Made by a program: the position numbers and the translations under genes. Shown piece by piece: positions 1 to 9,205 of a stretch of 64,000 nucleotides of DNA; positions within the stretch are counted from its first letter, which is position 1; every line of letters begins with the position of its first letter. Under the pieces are notes generated by a model, which saw only the letters and a list, made by a program, of their open reading frames with translations, was not told where the DNA came from and made no database searches. This stretch comes from Aquimarina megaterium XH134 (GTDB lineage Bacteria; Bacteroidota; Bacteroidia; Flavobacteriales; Flavobacteriaceae). The stretch spans positions 485,978 through 549,977 of the forward strand of contig NZ_JACB01000001.1 in the NCBI RefSeq assembly GCF_000520975.1. Direction: 5' to 3'.

Positions 1-65
1 TATAAAGGCCTATCAAAACAGAATCCATAATACATTAGAAAACAACTCATAAAAGCATATCAATT

Positions 66-893
66 TTGAAAATTAATTTCAGGAAAATAGGTCGTAGATT
101 CGCAAGATTTATAGTATTTATTGTTATTCTTATTCTTTCTGGATACCTCTTTTTATATCTAAGGCAAGAACGTTTTTTCTTTAACCCAAAAATTTTGGAG
201 AAAGATTACGTTTTTTCTTTTGATCAGCCTTTTGAAGAAATCAATATCGATGTAGAAAAGGATGTTGCTCTTAATGCTTTACTTTTTAAAACAAATACCA
301 CCAGCAAAGGTCTTATTCTATATTTTCATGGTAATGCCGGGGCAATTCATGAATGGGGAAGACGTGCTTCTTTATATACCGAAAACAAATTTGACATTCT
401 ATTTGTTGATTACAGAGGCTACGGAAAAAGCGATAGTTTTTACGAAGAAGAATCCGAAATATATAACGACGCCCAAAAAGTCTATGATTATGCAAAGACT
501 CGATATGACGAAAAAAACATTATTGTTTTAGGTTTTTCTCTGGGAACAGGATTTGCCGCTTATACCGCGGCAAAAAACAATCCTAAACTCCTTATACTCG
601 AAGCTCCCTACTATGCCTGGAATGATTTTATAGCAAGTATTGCTCCGGTGCCAAAAATGCTTATTAATTATGAAATCCCTTCTTATAAATTTTTAAAAGA
701 AGTAACCTGCCCTATTCGAATTTTTCATGGCACTCATGATTTTCTAATTAAACCAGAAGAAAATTCTAAACGACTAGAAGCGTTATATCCAGATAAAATT
801 AAACATACAATGATCAAGGGTGCTGGTCATAATGGTATCTATATTACAAAACAATACTATGATGAGCTCAAGAATCTGTTGGAGCGGTATTAA
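66..893 (+). CDS. Membrane-anchored alpha/beta hydrolase (ABHD/BEM46-like)
   Basis: Predicted serine hydrolase, 275 aa, tethered by an N-terminal hydrophobic helix (about residues 14-32). The core shows HGNAG (88-92, oxyanion loop), the nucleophile elbow GFSLG with Ser158, an acid in HGTHDF (Asp225) and His255 in GAGH, so the catalytic triad is complete. The layout matches the BEM46/ABHD13/ABHD17 group, whose bacterial substrates are mostly unknown; an ester or thioester substrate is inference. The start is TTG: no ATG lies in frame between the upstream stop and the hydrophobic helix. It stands alone, convergent with the pseudouridine synthase gene. Confidence 0.8.
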   Translation: MKINFRKIGRRFARFIVFIVILILSGYLFLYLRQERFFFNPKILEKDYVFSFDQPFEEINIDVEKDVALNALLFKTNTTSKGLILYFHGNAGAIHEWGRRASLYTENKFDILFVDYRGYGKSDSFYEEESEIYNDAQKVYDYAKTRYDEKNIIVLGFSLGTGFAAYTAAKNNPKLLILEAPYYAWNDFIASIAPVPKMLINYEIPSYKFLKEVTCPIRIFHGTHDFLIKPEENSKRLEALYPDKIKHTMIKGAGHNGIYITKQYYDELKNLLERY

Positions 894-989
894 TAAAGAT
901 TTATCTTAAAACAAACTCTCTTTAGTTTAAAACAAGTTTTGTAAAATTGAAGAAGTTATTACTCTACAACATATCTTTTATTTTAAAAC

Positions 990-1874
990 CTACATCATCC
1001 TAAGGTTAATCACTTCTTGTTCTGTAAGTATTCTCCAGTGACCACGAGGTAAATCTTTTTTGGTTAATCCTGCAAAGATTACTCTATCTAATTTGACTAC
1101 ACTATAATTAAGGTGTTCAAAAAGCTTATGAATAATTCCATTTTTAGCAGATTGCAATTGAATTCCTATTTCGTTTTTAGACGCACCTTCTATATAAGAG
1201 ATTTCATCTACATTTATAAAACCTTCTTCTAATTTGATTCCATTCTCTATTTTCTGAAGATCTTCAAATTTCAAGTTACGTTCTAATTCTACATGAAATA
1301 TCTTACGAACTCCACTTTTATGATGTGTTAGTTTTTTTTCTAAATCCATATCATTAGTAAAGAGTAATAACCCGGTCGTATTTCTTTCTAGTCTACCTAC
1401 AGGTTTTAATACAGATTTAGATGCATTTGCTACTAAATCCATTACTGTTTTAGTTTTTTCTGGACTAGTACTGGTTACAAAACCTTTAGGTTTATTAAGT
1501 AGTACATACTCTTTTTTATAAGGGGTAATAAGTCGTCCATCAAACTTAACTTCATCGGTAAGTTTTACTTTATATCCCATTTCGGTAATGGGCTTACCAT
1601 TTACCCATACGCTTCCCGTTTTAATATATAAATCGGCATCTCTTCTGGAGCAAACACCAGAATTAGCTACATATTTATTAAGTCTTATTTCATCAGAATC
1701 GATGAGTTTTTTTGGTGCTGCATTACTAGCTTTTTTTGCTAATGCCTTACCTCTTACATAAGGTTTATTTCCATAATTGGATTTACCTTTATCATGTGTA
1801 TTCGATTTACTCTTTCCTTTTCCTTCCTGTTTTCTGCTAGTTTTCCCTTTACCAGAATTATCTCCACGACTCAT
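990..1874 (-). CDS. RsuA/RluB-family pseudouridine synthase, catalytic Asp replaced by Glu
   Basis: 294 aa. A basic, low-complexity Gly/Lys/Ser-rich tail (1-55) leads into an S4 RNA-binding domain (about 62-110, RLNKYVANSGVCSRRDAD) and an RsuA/RluB-type catalytic domain. Family members isomerise uridine in rRNA (RluB acts on 23S U2605). The signature that normally reads GRLD..T.GLLL.TND reads GRLERNTTGLLLFTND here, so the aspartate that attacks C6 in this family is Glu163 (GAA codon at 1386-1388). The rest of the fold looks intact. Either the enzyme uses Glu, or it binds rRNA without catalysis. The long basic N-terminus is common in Bacteroidota homologues. Confidence 0.85.
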   Translation of the reverse strand: MSRGDNSGKGKTSRKQEGKGKSKSNTHDKGKSNYGNKPYVRGKALAKKASNAAPKKLIDSDEIRLNKYVANSGVCSRRDADLYIKTGSVWVNGKPITEMGYKVKLTDEVKFDGRLITPYKKEYVLLNKPKGFVTSTSPEKTKTVMDLVANASKSVLKPVGRLERNTTGLLLFTNDMDLEKKLTHHKSGVRKIFHVELERNLKFEDLQKIENGIKLEEGFINVDEISYIEGASKNEIGIQLQSAKNGIIHKLFEHLNYSVVKLDRVIFAGLTKKDLPRGHWRILTEQEVINLRMM

Positions 1875-1889
1875 ATCTTAAATTTTGTG

Positions 1890-1920
1890 CAAAGATAATT
1901 GTTTAAAGCATAGGTACAAC
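1890..1920 (-). promoter_or_regulatory. Promoter of the pseudouridine synthase gene
   Basis: On the minus strand, GTTG (1917-1920), a 19-base spacer and TATCTTTG (1890-1897) match the Bacteroidota primary sigma consensus TTTG-N19-21-TAnnTTTG with one mismatch. The -7 box lies 16 bases from the start codon, so the leader is very short. Its upstream edge abuts the nitrilase stop codon. Confidence 0.6.
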
Positions 1921-1925
1921 AACTA

Positions 1926-2879
1926 TTATTCATCAAACCGAACTGTACTTTGGCGCTTTCTGTTTATATGTAATTGGGTCACATCTGGTCTCGAATAGTG
2001 CCCAACAGGGTCAAAATTCTGGCGCTCTTGTAACACTCTGCTAAAATCTAATGTTTCGATTAACAGTCCTTCTTTATGTAATACAGGTTTCATTATCCAT
2101 TCTCCATCAGGACCTGCAATACATGAGCCTCCATTACCTAAAATATCGGGAGCTTTCTTTAAAATCTCATCCAAGTGCGGCGTAGTTTTAGGAAAATCTT
2201 CTGTTCGCATCAAACTAGAGACCGAAATCACATACGAGCGAGATTCTCTGGCAATAAAACGAGTAATGTCTTTGGTATTATAATCACTACCCGGCCAAAC
2301 CGCTATGTGCAAATTTTCTCCTTGCCCATATAATGCTGCTCTGGGTAAGGGCATCCAATTTTCCCAACAATTTAATCCTCCAACAGTAAAAGCTTTTAAT
2401 GGATGTACCAGCAATCCATTACCATCTCCCGGTGCCCAGGTTAGTCGTTCTTCGTATGTAGGTTGTAATTTACGGTGTACAGATCTAATCTCTCCCTTTT
2501 GATCAATGTATACTAATGATGCGTATAAACTATGTCCCCCCCGATCTATCGGTCGTTCAATGATTCCTAAATATATTGCAATATTGCATTCGGCAGCAAG
2601 TTCACATATGGTATCTAAATCTCCATTTTCGATAACAATCGAATTCTGAGCATAATGTGCATGAATTTCTTTTTGAATCTTACTGTCGAATTTTGCACCA
2701 TCTGTTAATGATACCCAGAACGGATATCCTGGCAACAGTGACTCTCCAAAAACGATAAGCTCTGCTTTCTTAGAAGCTGCCTCAGCAATAGAGTTTTCAA
2801 TTTTTTTAATTGTAGCTGTTTTATCTAACCAAACCGGAGAGATTTGAGCCAATGCAACTGTTAGTAATTGATCTTTCAT
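1926..2879 (-). CDS. Nitrilase-family carbon-nitrogen hydrolase
   Basis: 317 aa, full length for the nitrilase branch. The catalytic triad is visible: Glu46 in FGESLLPGYP, Lys137 in HRKLQPT, and Cys171 in GGLNCWENWMPLPR. The CWEN context and the GYPFW segment favour true aliphatic or aryl nitrilases (nitrile to carboxylic acid plus ammonia) over amidases or carbamoylases. No signal peptide, so cytoplasmic. It is an orphan: no aldoxime dehydratase or nitrile hydratase gene adjoins it, and the physiological nitrile cannot be read from context. Confidence 0.87.
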   Translation of the reverse strand: MKDQLLTVALAQISPVWLDKTATIKKIENSIAEAASKKAELIVFGESLLPGYPFWVSLTDGAKFDSKIQKEIHAHYAQNSIVIENGDLDTICELAAECNIAIYLGIIERPIDRGGHSLYASLVYIDQKGEIRSVHRKLQPTYEERLTWAPGDGNGLLVHPLKAFTVGGLNCWENWMPLPRAALYGQGENLHIAVWPGSDYNTKDITRFIARESRSYVISVSSLMRTEDFPKTTPHLDEILKKAPDILGNGGSCIAGPDGEWIMKPVLHKEGLLIETLDFSRVLQERQNFDPVGHYSRPDVTQLHINRKRQSTVRFDE

Positions 2880-3330
2880 GAAAACGTATTAATAGTATGT
2901 ATTTATTTCTAATGATCACGTGTTTTTAATAGATTTTCAAAATATGATTAACAAATAGTTAACATATAAAAAATTGATTTGCAACACATTAAACATCATA
3001 AAAGTGATATGGTAAAACCCTAATTTAACCTTATGGTAACATTAGAATTCTATTTAAAACCTAAAAATCGGCATTATTATGATACAAATGTTAAGGATTT
3101 ACTATTCTATAACCAATTTTATATCCATTCTTAAAAAGTAAACATATAAAAAGTATTTATTCTGCAAAGTTTAATTTACGTTAAAACATGTGCCTTTTAA
3201 CATAATCGTAATCATTGTAATACATTCTAATAAAATAAAAAACAAAAATAATGGAGTATTCGAATCTACATTTGCCCTGTACAATTAAAACAAAATAATA
3301 GTTCAAGCTCAAATCTTAAAACACAAAAAA
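2880..3330. other. AT-rich intergenic region between divergent genes
   Basis: About 450 bases between the nitrilase start and a small secreted protein. It is very AT-rich with several stop codons in all frames and no convincing small ORF, RNA gene or long inverted repeat. TACATTTG at 3267-3274 fits a -7 box for the downstream gene, but no good TTTG lies 19-21 bases before it. Confidence 0.4.
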
Positions 3331-3675
3331 ATGAAAAAGTTAACAATTTTATTCGCAGTATTCGTATTAGGGTCAACGCAAATTTTTGCTTCAAATAACC
3401 CTATTAATTCAGAACAGCAATTAAGAAAGCAAATTGCAACTCTTTTAGAGAGTCCAGAAATTAAATTAGACAAACAACAACTTAAGGCAAATATCGAATT
3501 TACTTTAAACGGTGAAGGAGAGATTGTAGTTTTAACCGTAGATTCAGAAGATCTTAATGTAAAAAGTTTCGTGAAATCAAGATTGAACTACAAAAAAGTA
3601 GATTCAAAAATATCAAACATAGGAAACAAAGTATTTAAAATTTCTTTAAAAATTTTAAAGCCAGAAGGAGTATAA
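3331..3675 (+). CDS. Small secreted protein, unknown function
   Basis: 114 aa with a clear signal peptide (MKKLTILFAVFVLGSTQIFA, cleavage near residue 20). The mature part has an alternating beta pattern around INFTLNGEGEI-like and VLTVDSEDL stretches that resembles small flavobacterial periplasmic proteins related to TonB C-terminal domains. Monocistronic: a strong terminator follows directly. I do not recognise a specific function. Confidence 0.65.
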   Translation: MKKLTILFAVFVLGSTQIFASNNPINSEQQLRKQIATLLESPEIKLDKQQLKANIEFTLNGEGEIVVLTVDSEDLNVKSFVKSRLNYKKVDSKISNIGNKVFKISLKILKPEGV

Positions 3676-3700
3676 ACTTTCTGCTTATACATGATTAAGA

Positions 3701-3735
3701 AAGCAGTTGTATGTATTTACAGCTGCTTTTTTTTT
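3701..3735. terminator. Intrinsic terminator between convergent genes
   Basis: Arms 3701-3711 and 3718-3728 pair over 11 bases (one G:U) with a 6-base loop, followed by a T run to 3735. The T run overlaps the stop end of the convergent UbiA gene. Confidence 0.8.
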
Positions 3736-4642
3736 ACCAAAGAATTCTATCCAGGATCATATGTACATCAATTAGAATAATACTAAATGTTCCTGCAACA
3801 ATAATAAGTTTTAAAATGTTATGTAACCATACATAATGTGTTCTTCCCTTTGATTTCCATAAGCCGAGTAAAAATGCAAAAAGGAGTATAATACACGCAT
3901 AAAAATACAGGTACATAAATCCTATCTCATATCTAGTGAGCAATAAATAAATAGGAACGCAAGAAGCCAGAATCAAAATAGTTACTATTCTTTTTGAGAC
4001 TAATTCTCCATACACAATAGGTATCGTTTTATAGTTCTGGGCAAGATCTCCTCTTAAATTTCCTAAATCTTTAATCATTTCTCTCATGATCAACATCAAA
4101 AACAAAAATGTTGCATGAACAAAAATAACTTCGTCAAAGTTTTTATAATAAATAAATACAGCGAAAAATGGAGTTATTGCTAATAGAGAAGCGATAATAT
4201 TTCCAATAATAGGAAATTTCTTTAGTTTATGAGAATAGAACCATATCCCGAAAATATATAAAGAGAAAAAAACAACTGCTCTAAAAGAAACATAACTGGC
4301 ACATACTACAGAGAGAAAATTAAGGACAAAATACCCCGTAAGTTTTGTACGTTGACTCACTAACCGATCCAACATGGTCTTTTGTGGCCTATTGATTAAA
4401 TCTTTTTCTTTATCATAAAAATTATTAATGATGTATCCTGCTGCAATCACACCGGCAGAAGCCAATACAATAACAAATAGATTTGGATCCAGAATAACAT
4501 TTCGCAATCTGATCTGAGGTGCTAAAATAAATATTGATGTAAGATATTGTGCAAATACAATAATCAGAATATTATACCCTCTAACTACAGAAAATAAACT
4601 CAATAACTTGAGAAAAATGAGTTTGTTTTTTCTGGTAAGCAT
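3734..4642 (-). CDS. UbiA-family prenyltransferase, possibly geranylgeranylglycerol-phosphate geranylgeranyltransferase-like
   Basis: 302 aa polytopic membrane protein with about eight hydrophobic segments. The first Asp-rich motif is NNFYDKEKDLINRP (73-86), a variant of NDxxDxxxD, and the second is DLGNLRGD, so both Mg-diphosphate-binding sites are present. UbiA enzymes transfer a prenyl chain to an aromatic or glycerol-phosphate acceptor in the membrane. Flavobacterial proteins of this type next to mevalonate-pathway genes are usually annotated as geranylgeranylglycerol-phosphate geranylgeranyltransferase; the acceptor here is not proven. The gene starts 11 bases after the mevalonate kinase-like gene ends, so the two are probably cotranscribed. 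Confidence 0.8.
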   Translation of the reverse strand: MLTRKNKLIFLKLLSLFSVVRGYNILIIVFAQYLTSIFILAPQIRLRNVILDPNLFVIVLASAGVIAAGYIINNFYDKEKDLINRPQKTMLDRLVSQRTKLTGYFVLNFLSVVCASYVSFRAVVFFSLYIFGIWFYSHKLKKFPIIGNIIASLLAITPFFAVFIYYKNFDEVIFVHATFLFLMLIMREMIKDLGNLRGDLAQNYKTIPIVYGELVSKRIVTILILASCVPIYLLLTRYEIGFMYLYFYACIILLFAFLLGLWKSKGRTHYVWLHNILKLIIVAGTFSIILIDVHMILDRILW

Positions 4643-4653
4643 AATAATGCTTA

Positions 4654-5589
4654 TTAAAAATTGTAGACTACCTCTAACTTATAATCCTTAAGTGAAGCCT
4701 GTGCTTTATCAAAATCCTGCGTAAACCCTAAAATATAACCACCGCCTCCAGAGCCACATAACTTAAGATAATAATCATTGGTTTCTATACCATGTTTCCA
4801 TAAGGTATGAAATTGCTTTGGTATCATTGGCTTAAAATTATCCAAAACCACGTGAGAAAGCTCTTTTATATTAAAGAATAGAGATTTAACATCTCCTTTT
4901 AAGAAATCATCTACACAAGCGTCTGTATATTTTACAAACTGATTTTTGAGCATACTACGAAAGCCTTCCTGCTTCATGTTTTCCATAAAAATACTAACCA
5001 TCGGGGCAGTTTCCCCAACAATACCGCTATCTAATAAGAAAACAGCTCCTTTTTTATTCTCTACACTTTGTGAAGGAATTCCTGCAGGTTCGATATTATC
5101 TTTAGAATGAATGAGAATAGGCAGACTAAGGTAGCTATTTAAAGGATCCAGTCCAGAACTCTTTCCATGAAAGAAAGATTCCATAAGTCCAAAAATCTCT
5201 TTCAGTTTTAATAATTTATCTCGAGTAAGGTTTTCTAAAACAGTAATTTTATTAGCTGCATATTTATCATAAATCGCCGCTACTAATGCACCGCTACTTC
5301 CTACTCCATATCCCTGAGGAATACTACTATCAAAATACATCCCAGAATTGATATCTGAATGAAGTTTTTCGAAATCAAATTTCACAACTCCTTTATCCTG
5401 AATTTCTTCGAGATAGGTTGCAAAATTTTTAAGATTTTCATTGGATTGTATAGCCTCTTGATCAGGTGTTTCTGATACTTTTAATGCACCTTTAAAAAAA
5501 TTATAAGGTATAGAAAGACCTTTAGAATCTTTAATAATACCATATTCTCCAAACAGAAGTATTTTAGAATAAAATAACGGTCCTTTCAT
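4654..5589 (-). CDS. Mevalonate kinase-like GHMP kinase
   Basis: 311 aa. The GHMP ATP-binding loop is seen as IPQGYGVGSSGALVAA (about residues 91-106), with a C-terminal GHMP motif around KLCGSGGGGYILGF. The N-terminus MKGPLFYSKILLFGEYG carries the K(I/L)LLFGEY segment of mevalonate kinases. It would phosphorylate mevalonate in the cytoplasm. Between mvaD upstream and a UbiA prenyltransferase downstream on the same strand, the isoprenoid role is well supported; phosphomevalonate kinase activity cannot be excluded by eye. Confidence 0.82.
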   Translation of the reverse strand: MKGPLFYSKILLFGEYGIIKDSKGLSIPYNFFKGALKVSETPDQEAIQSNENLKNFATYLEEIQDKGVVKFDFEKLHSDINSGMYFDSSIPQGYGVGSSGALVAAIYDKYAANKITVLENLTRDKLLKLKEIFGLMESFFHGKSSGLDPLNSYLSLPILIHSKDNIEPAGIPSQSVENKKGAVFLLDSGIVGETAPMVSIFMENMKQEGFRSMLKNQFVKYTDACVDDFLKGDVKSLFFNIKELSHVVLDNFKPMIPKQFHTLWKHGIETNDYYLKLCGSGGGGYILGFTQDFDKAQASLKDYKLEVVYNF

Positions 5590-5640
5590 CTATTTATTTA
5601 TATTGTTTTAGAGGTTAGATAAAATCTTTGACGATTACAA

Positions 5641-5663
5641 TAATCATTACTTTATAATGATTA
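5641..5663. other. Inverted repeat between mvaD and the kinase gene
   Basis: TAATCATT (5641-5648) and AATGATTA (5656-5663) are perfect 8-base arms separated by 7 bases, in the 148-base gap downstream of mvaD and about 52 bases before the kinase start. No T run follows, so a regulatory protein site is as likely as a weak terminator. Confidence 0.3.
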
Positions 5664-5737
5664 AAGTTTTTTAATCGAGTTAATTTTATCATCTCTATAA
5701 ATAGTTATATCTAATTTGTCGCCTTACTAGGATAAAG

Positions 5738-6832
5738 TTACACTATTTTTGCACCTAATCCTATTTTGTCACAAATATACTGTCCATTCTGACAATACGC
5801 AACTAACTCGTTGGTAATGAAATCTAAAACTTGATTTTTTTCGGTATTTGGATACAACACATGAACATTTGCTCCTGCATCAAGTGTAAAACAAACTTTT
5901 GATCCCGTTGTTGCGCGATATTCCCAAATTTTATGAATTACAGATAATGTATTAGGTTTCATTAGTATAAAATAAGGTAAAGAAGTCATCATCATTGCAT
6001 GTAATGTCAACGCTTCACTTTCTACTATCTTGATAAAGGCGTCTAAATCCCCCGAAATTAATATCTCTTTTAATTTAGTAACATTGCCGGTTGCTTGTTC
6101 AAATCGTTTTTCTGCAAAAGGATGACCGTACATTAGATTATGACCTACACTACTACTTACTTGTTTTTCTCCTTTATCAATTAATAAGATTGTATCCTGA
6201 TAATCATTAAAATTTTGATGAACCGGAAACGGAAACGGTATTGCATATGCATCACTACTCTCGTTTATATCTGAATGTTCTCCCCAAACGGTAATCGGTC
6301 CTTCTATACTTCGACATGCACTCCCTGAGCCTAAACGAGCCAAAAAAGAAGATTTTTGAAGACATTCTGAATCTGAAATATCCGGGTTTATCTTTTTTTC
6401 TAACTGCATCAGGCAATATGCCAGTGCACTCATCCCGCTAGCTGATGATGCAATCCCACTACTATGCGGAAATGTATTACTGGTTTCTATTCTGAATGTA
6501 TATTGCTTTAGGAAAGGAAGATATTCTCGAATCCTTTCAAAAAAACTTTGAATCTTAGGTTTAAAATCTGGTTTAGGTTTTCCTTCAAAAAAAAGTTCAA
6601 AATCAAAATCTTCTCCTGCATCATCTCGTCTTTTATATGCTAAACTTGTTGTTGTTTTACAATTATCCAACGTAAAGCTAATCGATGCGTTCTCAGGTAA
6701 TTGCACAGGTCTTTTACCCCAATATTTAACTAGAGCAATATTACTAGGTGAGGTACAAGCCACGATACCTTCTTCGGGTAATTTTGAAACGATAGGTAAG
6801 GTAAATTCTGGATAATCCGACATAGTATACAA
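5738..6832 (-). CDS. mvaD: Diphosphomevalonate decarboxylase
   Basis: 364 aa GHMP-superfamily enzyme that converts mevalonate 5-diphosphate to isopentenyl diphosphate with ATP. Diagnostic segments are SNIALVKYWGKR near the N-terminus, SSGIASSASGMSALA (ATP loop), ARLGSGSACRS and LDAGANVHVLYP, which includes the conserved catalytic Asp. An internal ATG at codon 4 (MSDYPEFT) is an equally good start. A -7 like TATCTTTG sits at 6843-6850 on the minus strand. It heads a mevalonate-route cluster, the expected isoprenoid pathway for Flavobacteriia. Confidence 0.93.
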   Translation of the reverse strand: MYTMSDYPEFTLPIVSKLPEEGIVACTSPSNIALVKYWGKRPVQLPENASISFTLDNCKTTTSLAYKRRDDAGEDFDFELFFEGKPKPDFKPKIQSFFERIREYLPFLKQYTFRIETSNTFPHSSGIASSASGMSALAYCLMQLEKKINPDISDSECLQKSSFLARLGSGSACRSIEGPITVWGEHSDINESSDAYAIPFPFPVHQNFNDYQDTILLIDKGEKQVSSSVGHNLMYGHPFAEKRFEQATGNVTKLKEILISGDLDAFIKIVESEALTLHAMMMTSLPYFILMKPNTLSVIHKIWEYRATTGSKVCFTLDAGANVHVLYPNTEKNQVLDFITNELVAYCQNGQYICDKIGLGAKIV

Positions 6833-7094
6833 TGATTTTAAGCAAAGATAAGTGTATCCTATATTTTAATCTGTTTTATGTATTAGAAAATCTGGTATAG
6901 ACTAAAATTATTTGAAACATTATTGCTTTATTTTATTTTTTAATTTAATTCGGGGTTATCAATAATCATGCAATACCAAAATTAAGAAAGCACATGTATG
7001 TGTTGTACTTTTAAAATTCTAATACATAAAGCGGGTTTAAGCGCATTGGTAGTAAAAATAAATTGCTATTTTAGTACTGCGCTAACTTGTTTCA

Positions 7095-7568
7095 ATGAAA
7101 AAAAAGTTATTTCGTATTGGTATTGCGGTATTGGTATGTGGTTTGATCGGATTTTTGAGTAGTATTGCTACCCAAACTTCTATTAATACGTGGTATGCTG
7201 CTTTAAATAAACCTTCTTTTACTCCACCAAATTGGATCTTTGGACCAATATGGGTTCTGTTGTATATTATGATGGGGATTGCGGCCGGAATTGTTTGGAG
7301 CAAAGGCTTTTATCATAAATGGGTAAAAACTGCGTTATATCACTTTGGATTTCAATTGTTACTCAATGCAGCGTGGTCTATTTTTTTCTTTGGACTACAA
7401 AACCCATTGATTGCACTATTGGATATAATTGCCCTATTTATCCTATTGCTGTTTACCATTAAATGGTTTACCGTAGTAAATTCTACCGCTGCCTACCTAC
7501 TTATCCCTTATGTTGTTTGGGTTGCTTTTGCGACTGCTTTAAATTTTGGTATATGGCAACTAAATTAA
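7095..7568 (+). CDS. tspO: TspO/MBR family membrane protein
   Basis: 157 aa with five membrane helices, the size of the TspO/peripheral benzodiazepine receptor family. Typical segments are W..LNKPSFTPPNWIFGPIW after helix 1, LNAAWSIFFFG, and PYVVWVAFATALNFGIW in the last helix. Family members bind tetrapyrroles and sterol-like ligands in the outer or cell membrane and modulate stress responses. It is divergent from mvaD and 26 bases upstream of a TetR gene with which it may be cotranscribed. Confidence 0.9.
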   Translation: MKKKLFRIGIAVLVCGLIGFLSSIATQTSINTWYAALNKPSFTPPNWIFGPIWVLLYIMMGIAAGIVWSKGFYHKWVKTALYHFGFQLLLNAAWSIFFFGLQNPLIALLDIIALFILLLFTIKWFTVVNSTAAYLLIPYVVWVAFATALNFGIWQLN

Positions 7569-7594
7569 ACCAGGAATAAGGAATATGATTTTTT

Positions 7595-8164
7595 ATGAGT
7601 AAAAAAGCAATAGTCTTACAGACTACTCTAGAATTAATAACTAAACAAGGTATCCATGCCACATCTCTTTCTCAAATTATTAAAGAATCAGGCGTAGCAA
7701 ACGGAACTGTATATCACCATTTTAAAAACAAAGAAGAGATCATTACAGAACTCTATTTAATGCTTACCCAGGATTTTGGCACTGTTGTCATGCGTAATAC
7801 TCCAGAAGATGACATAAAGAAACAATTTACTGTAATGTGGCTTAATCTGTTCTATTATTTTGTCAATAATCCCCTTGCTTTTATATTTTCTGAACAGATT
7901 GCCCGTTCTCCAGAAATTCCTCAATCTTTAAAAGATAAAGCAAGGCAATACTATGGCGAAATCGAAAGCTATTTCAAAAAAGGTGTAAAACAAAAGGTCT
8001 TTAAATCTTATAACACTCTAATCATGGAAGAACTCTTCTTTGGTAATGTGGTATCACTGGTAAAGATCCATGAGAATGAACAAGTAAAACTGCAGGAAAA
8101 ACATATCAATCAAGCTATCGAGATTTCCTGGAGAGGTTTTCTAAAGGATCAAACAATTATTTAA
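7595..8164 (+). CDS. TetR/AcrR family transcriptional regulator
   Basis: 189 aa. The N-terminal TetR HTH is clear (ITKQGIHATSLSQIIKESGVANGTVYHHFKNKEEI, about residues 15-50); the C-terminal ligand domain is generic. It follows tspO by 26 bases on the same strand, so tspO may be a target, but no operator palindrome is evident in the gap. It ends at a strong bidirectional terminator. Confidence 0.85.
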   Translation: MSKKAIVLQTTLELITKQGIHATSLSQIIKESGVANGTVYHHFKNKEEIITELYLMLTQDFGTVVMRNTPEDDIKKQFTVMWLNLFYYFVNNPLAFIFSEQIARSPEIPQSLKDKARQYYGEIESYFKKGVKQKVFKSYNTLIMEELFFGNVVSLVKIHENEQVKLQEKHINQAIEISWRGFLKDQTII

Positions 8165-8198
8165 TACACATTAATTAGATAGAAATTGTTACGAAAAA

Positions 8199-8226
8199 AC
8201 ACATCCTACTTTTCAGTAGGATGTGT
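8199..8226. terminator. Bidirectional terminator
   Basis: Perfect 12-base arms ACACATCCTACT (8199-8210) and AGTAGGATGTGT (8215-8226) with a TTTC loop, between the convergent TetR and NTF2-like genes. An A run precedes it, which acts as the T run for minus-strand transcripts. Confidence 0.75.
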
Positions 8227-8255
8227 CAACTTAGTATAGAACTTGTTTCATACAT

Positions 8256-9044
8256 TTAATTAAATGCAATATTTACACAAGATTCGTTATATAGATTCTT
8301 AAGCACGAACTCTACCGCTTTTCGAGAATTACTCGTTTGCCCGATTAATCCTCCTTTATAGGTAAGTTTTCCTGTATTTTCATTCCAATAATACTCTTTG
8401 CTATCAGATTTAATAATACGTTTTTTATCTTTGATCATTACTTGAAAAGCATTGAGTTTCTGGCTATATTCGAGACCAGACGGGAAATATACTTCGGCAA
8501 TAAACTTAGTAGTACCTTTCTCATAAAAATAGCAAACACATTCTCCTATATCTTTTGCCTCAGAGACTCGAATCATATTATTTTGTACGATCTTCCATCC
8601 GCCATTAATACGTATAGCAACCACATCCATTAACATAGTTCCCTTTTCGGCAAGTCTTTTGTCTACAAATGATTCAAAACTGATAACCGCAGAAATGGTC
8701 CCTGCTCTTTCTTTTTGACTTTGAAAAACGATTTTATCTATGGTTAATCTAAACTGATAATTATTATCATTGACAATATCACTTAATTGAGTAGAAACAT
8801 CTTTTTTGGTATAGTTTTTTCTCACCAAAGCTCCAGATAGATTAACATAGACAGTATTTCCTCTATATTTTTCGTCAAACAAATTTAGTACATCTTCTTT
8901 TTGGGTTCCCTGGGTTAATGCATTCATTTTATTGACATAATCTACCAATAACTTTTTTATAGGGTCGTTCTCATTAAATGCTTTGACCGGGTGAACACTA
9001 CTAAATAAAAATATAAGGATAAGAATAAAAGTAATTTTTTTCAT
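8256..9044 (-). CDS. Secreted protein with an NTF2/SnoaL-like N-terminal half
   Basis: 262 aa with a signal peptide ending near VKA-F (residue 22). Residues about 25-160 look like an NTF2/lumazine-binding fold (helices, then strands, ending GGWKIVQNNM). The C-terminal part, with three Cys (GECVCYFYE and ESCVNIAFN), is unassigned. Monocistronic. Function unknown; a periplasmic binding or envelope role is inference. Confidence 0.6.
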   Translation of the reverse strand: MKKITFILILIFLFSSVHPVKAFNENDPIKKLLVDYVNKMNALTQGTQKEDVLNLFDEKYRGNTVYVNLSGALVRKNYTKKDVSTQLSDIVNDNNYQFRLTIDKIVFQSQKERAGTISAVISFESFVDKRLAEKGTMLMDVVAIRINGGWKIVQNNMIRVSEAKDIGECVCYFYEKGTTKFIAEVYFPSGLEYSQKLNAFQVMIKDKKRIIKSDSKEYYWNENTGKLTYKGGLIGQTSNSRKAVEFVLKNLYNESCVNIAFN

Positions 9045-9205
9045 AGTGGTGGGGTATTAGTTAAACCTTATTAAGGTACGAAAAATTACTCAGAATCGCT
9101 AATATTAACGCACTATTCTTTATCTCAAATTACTTAATTCCAATAACTTAATTACTGCTTTTTTAAAGTTTTCGACAATGATATTATATTTCATTTTTTT
9201 AACAA

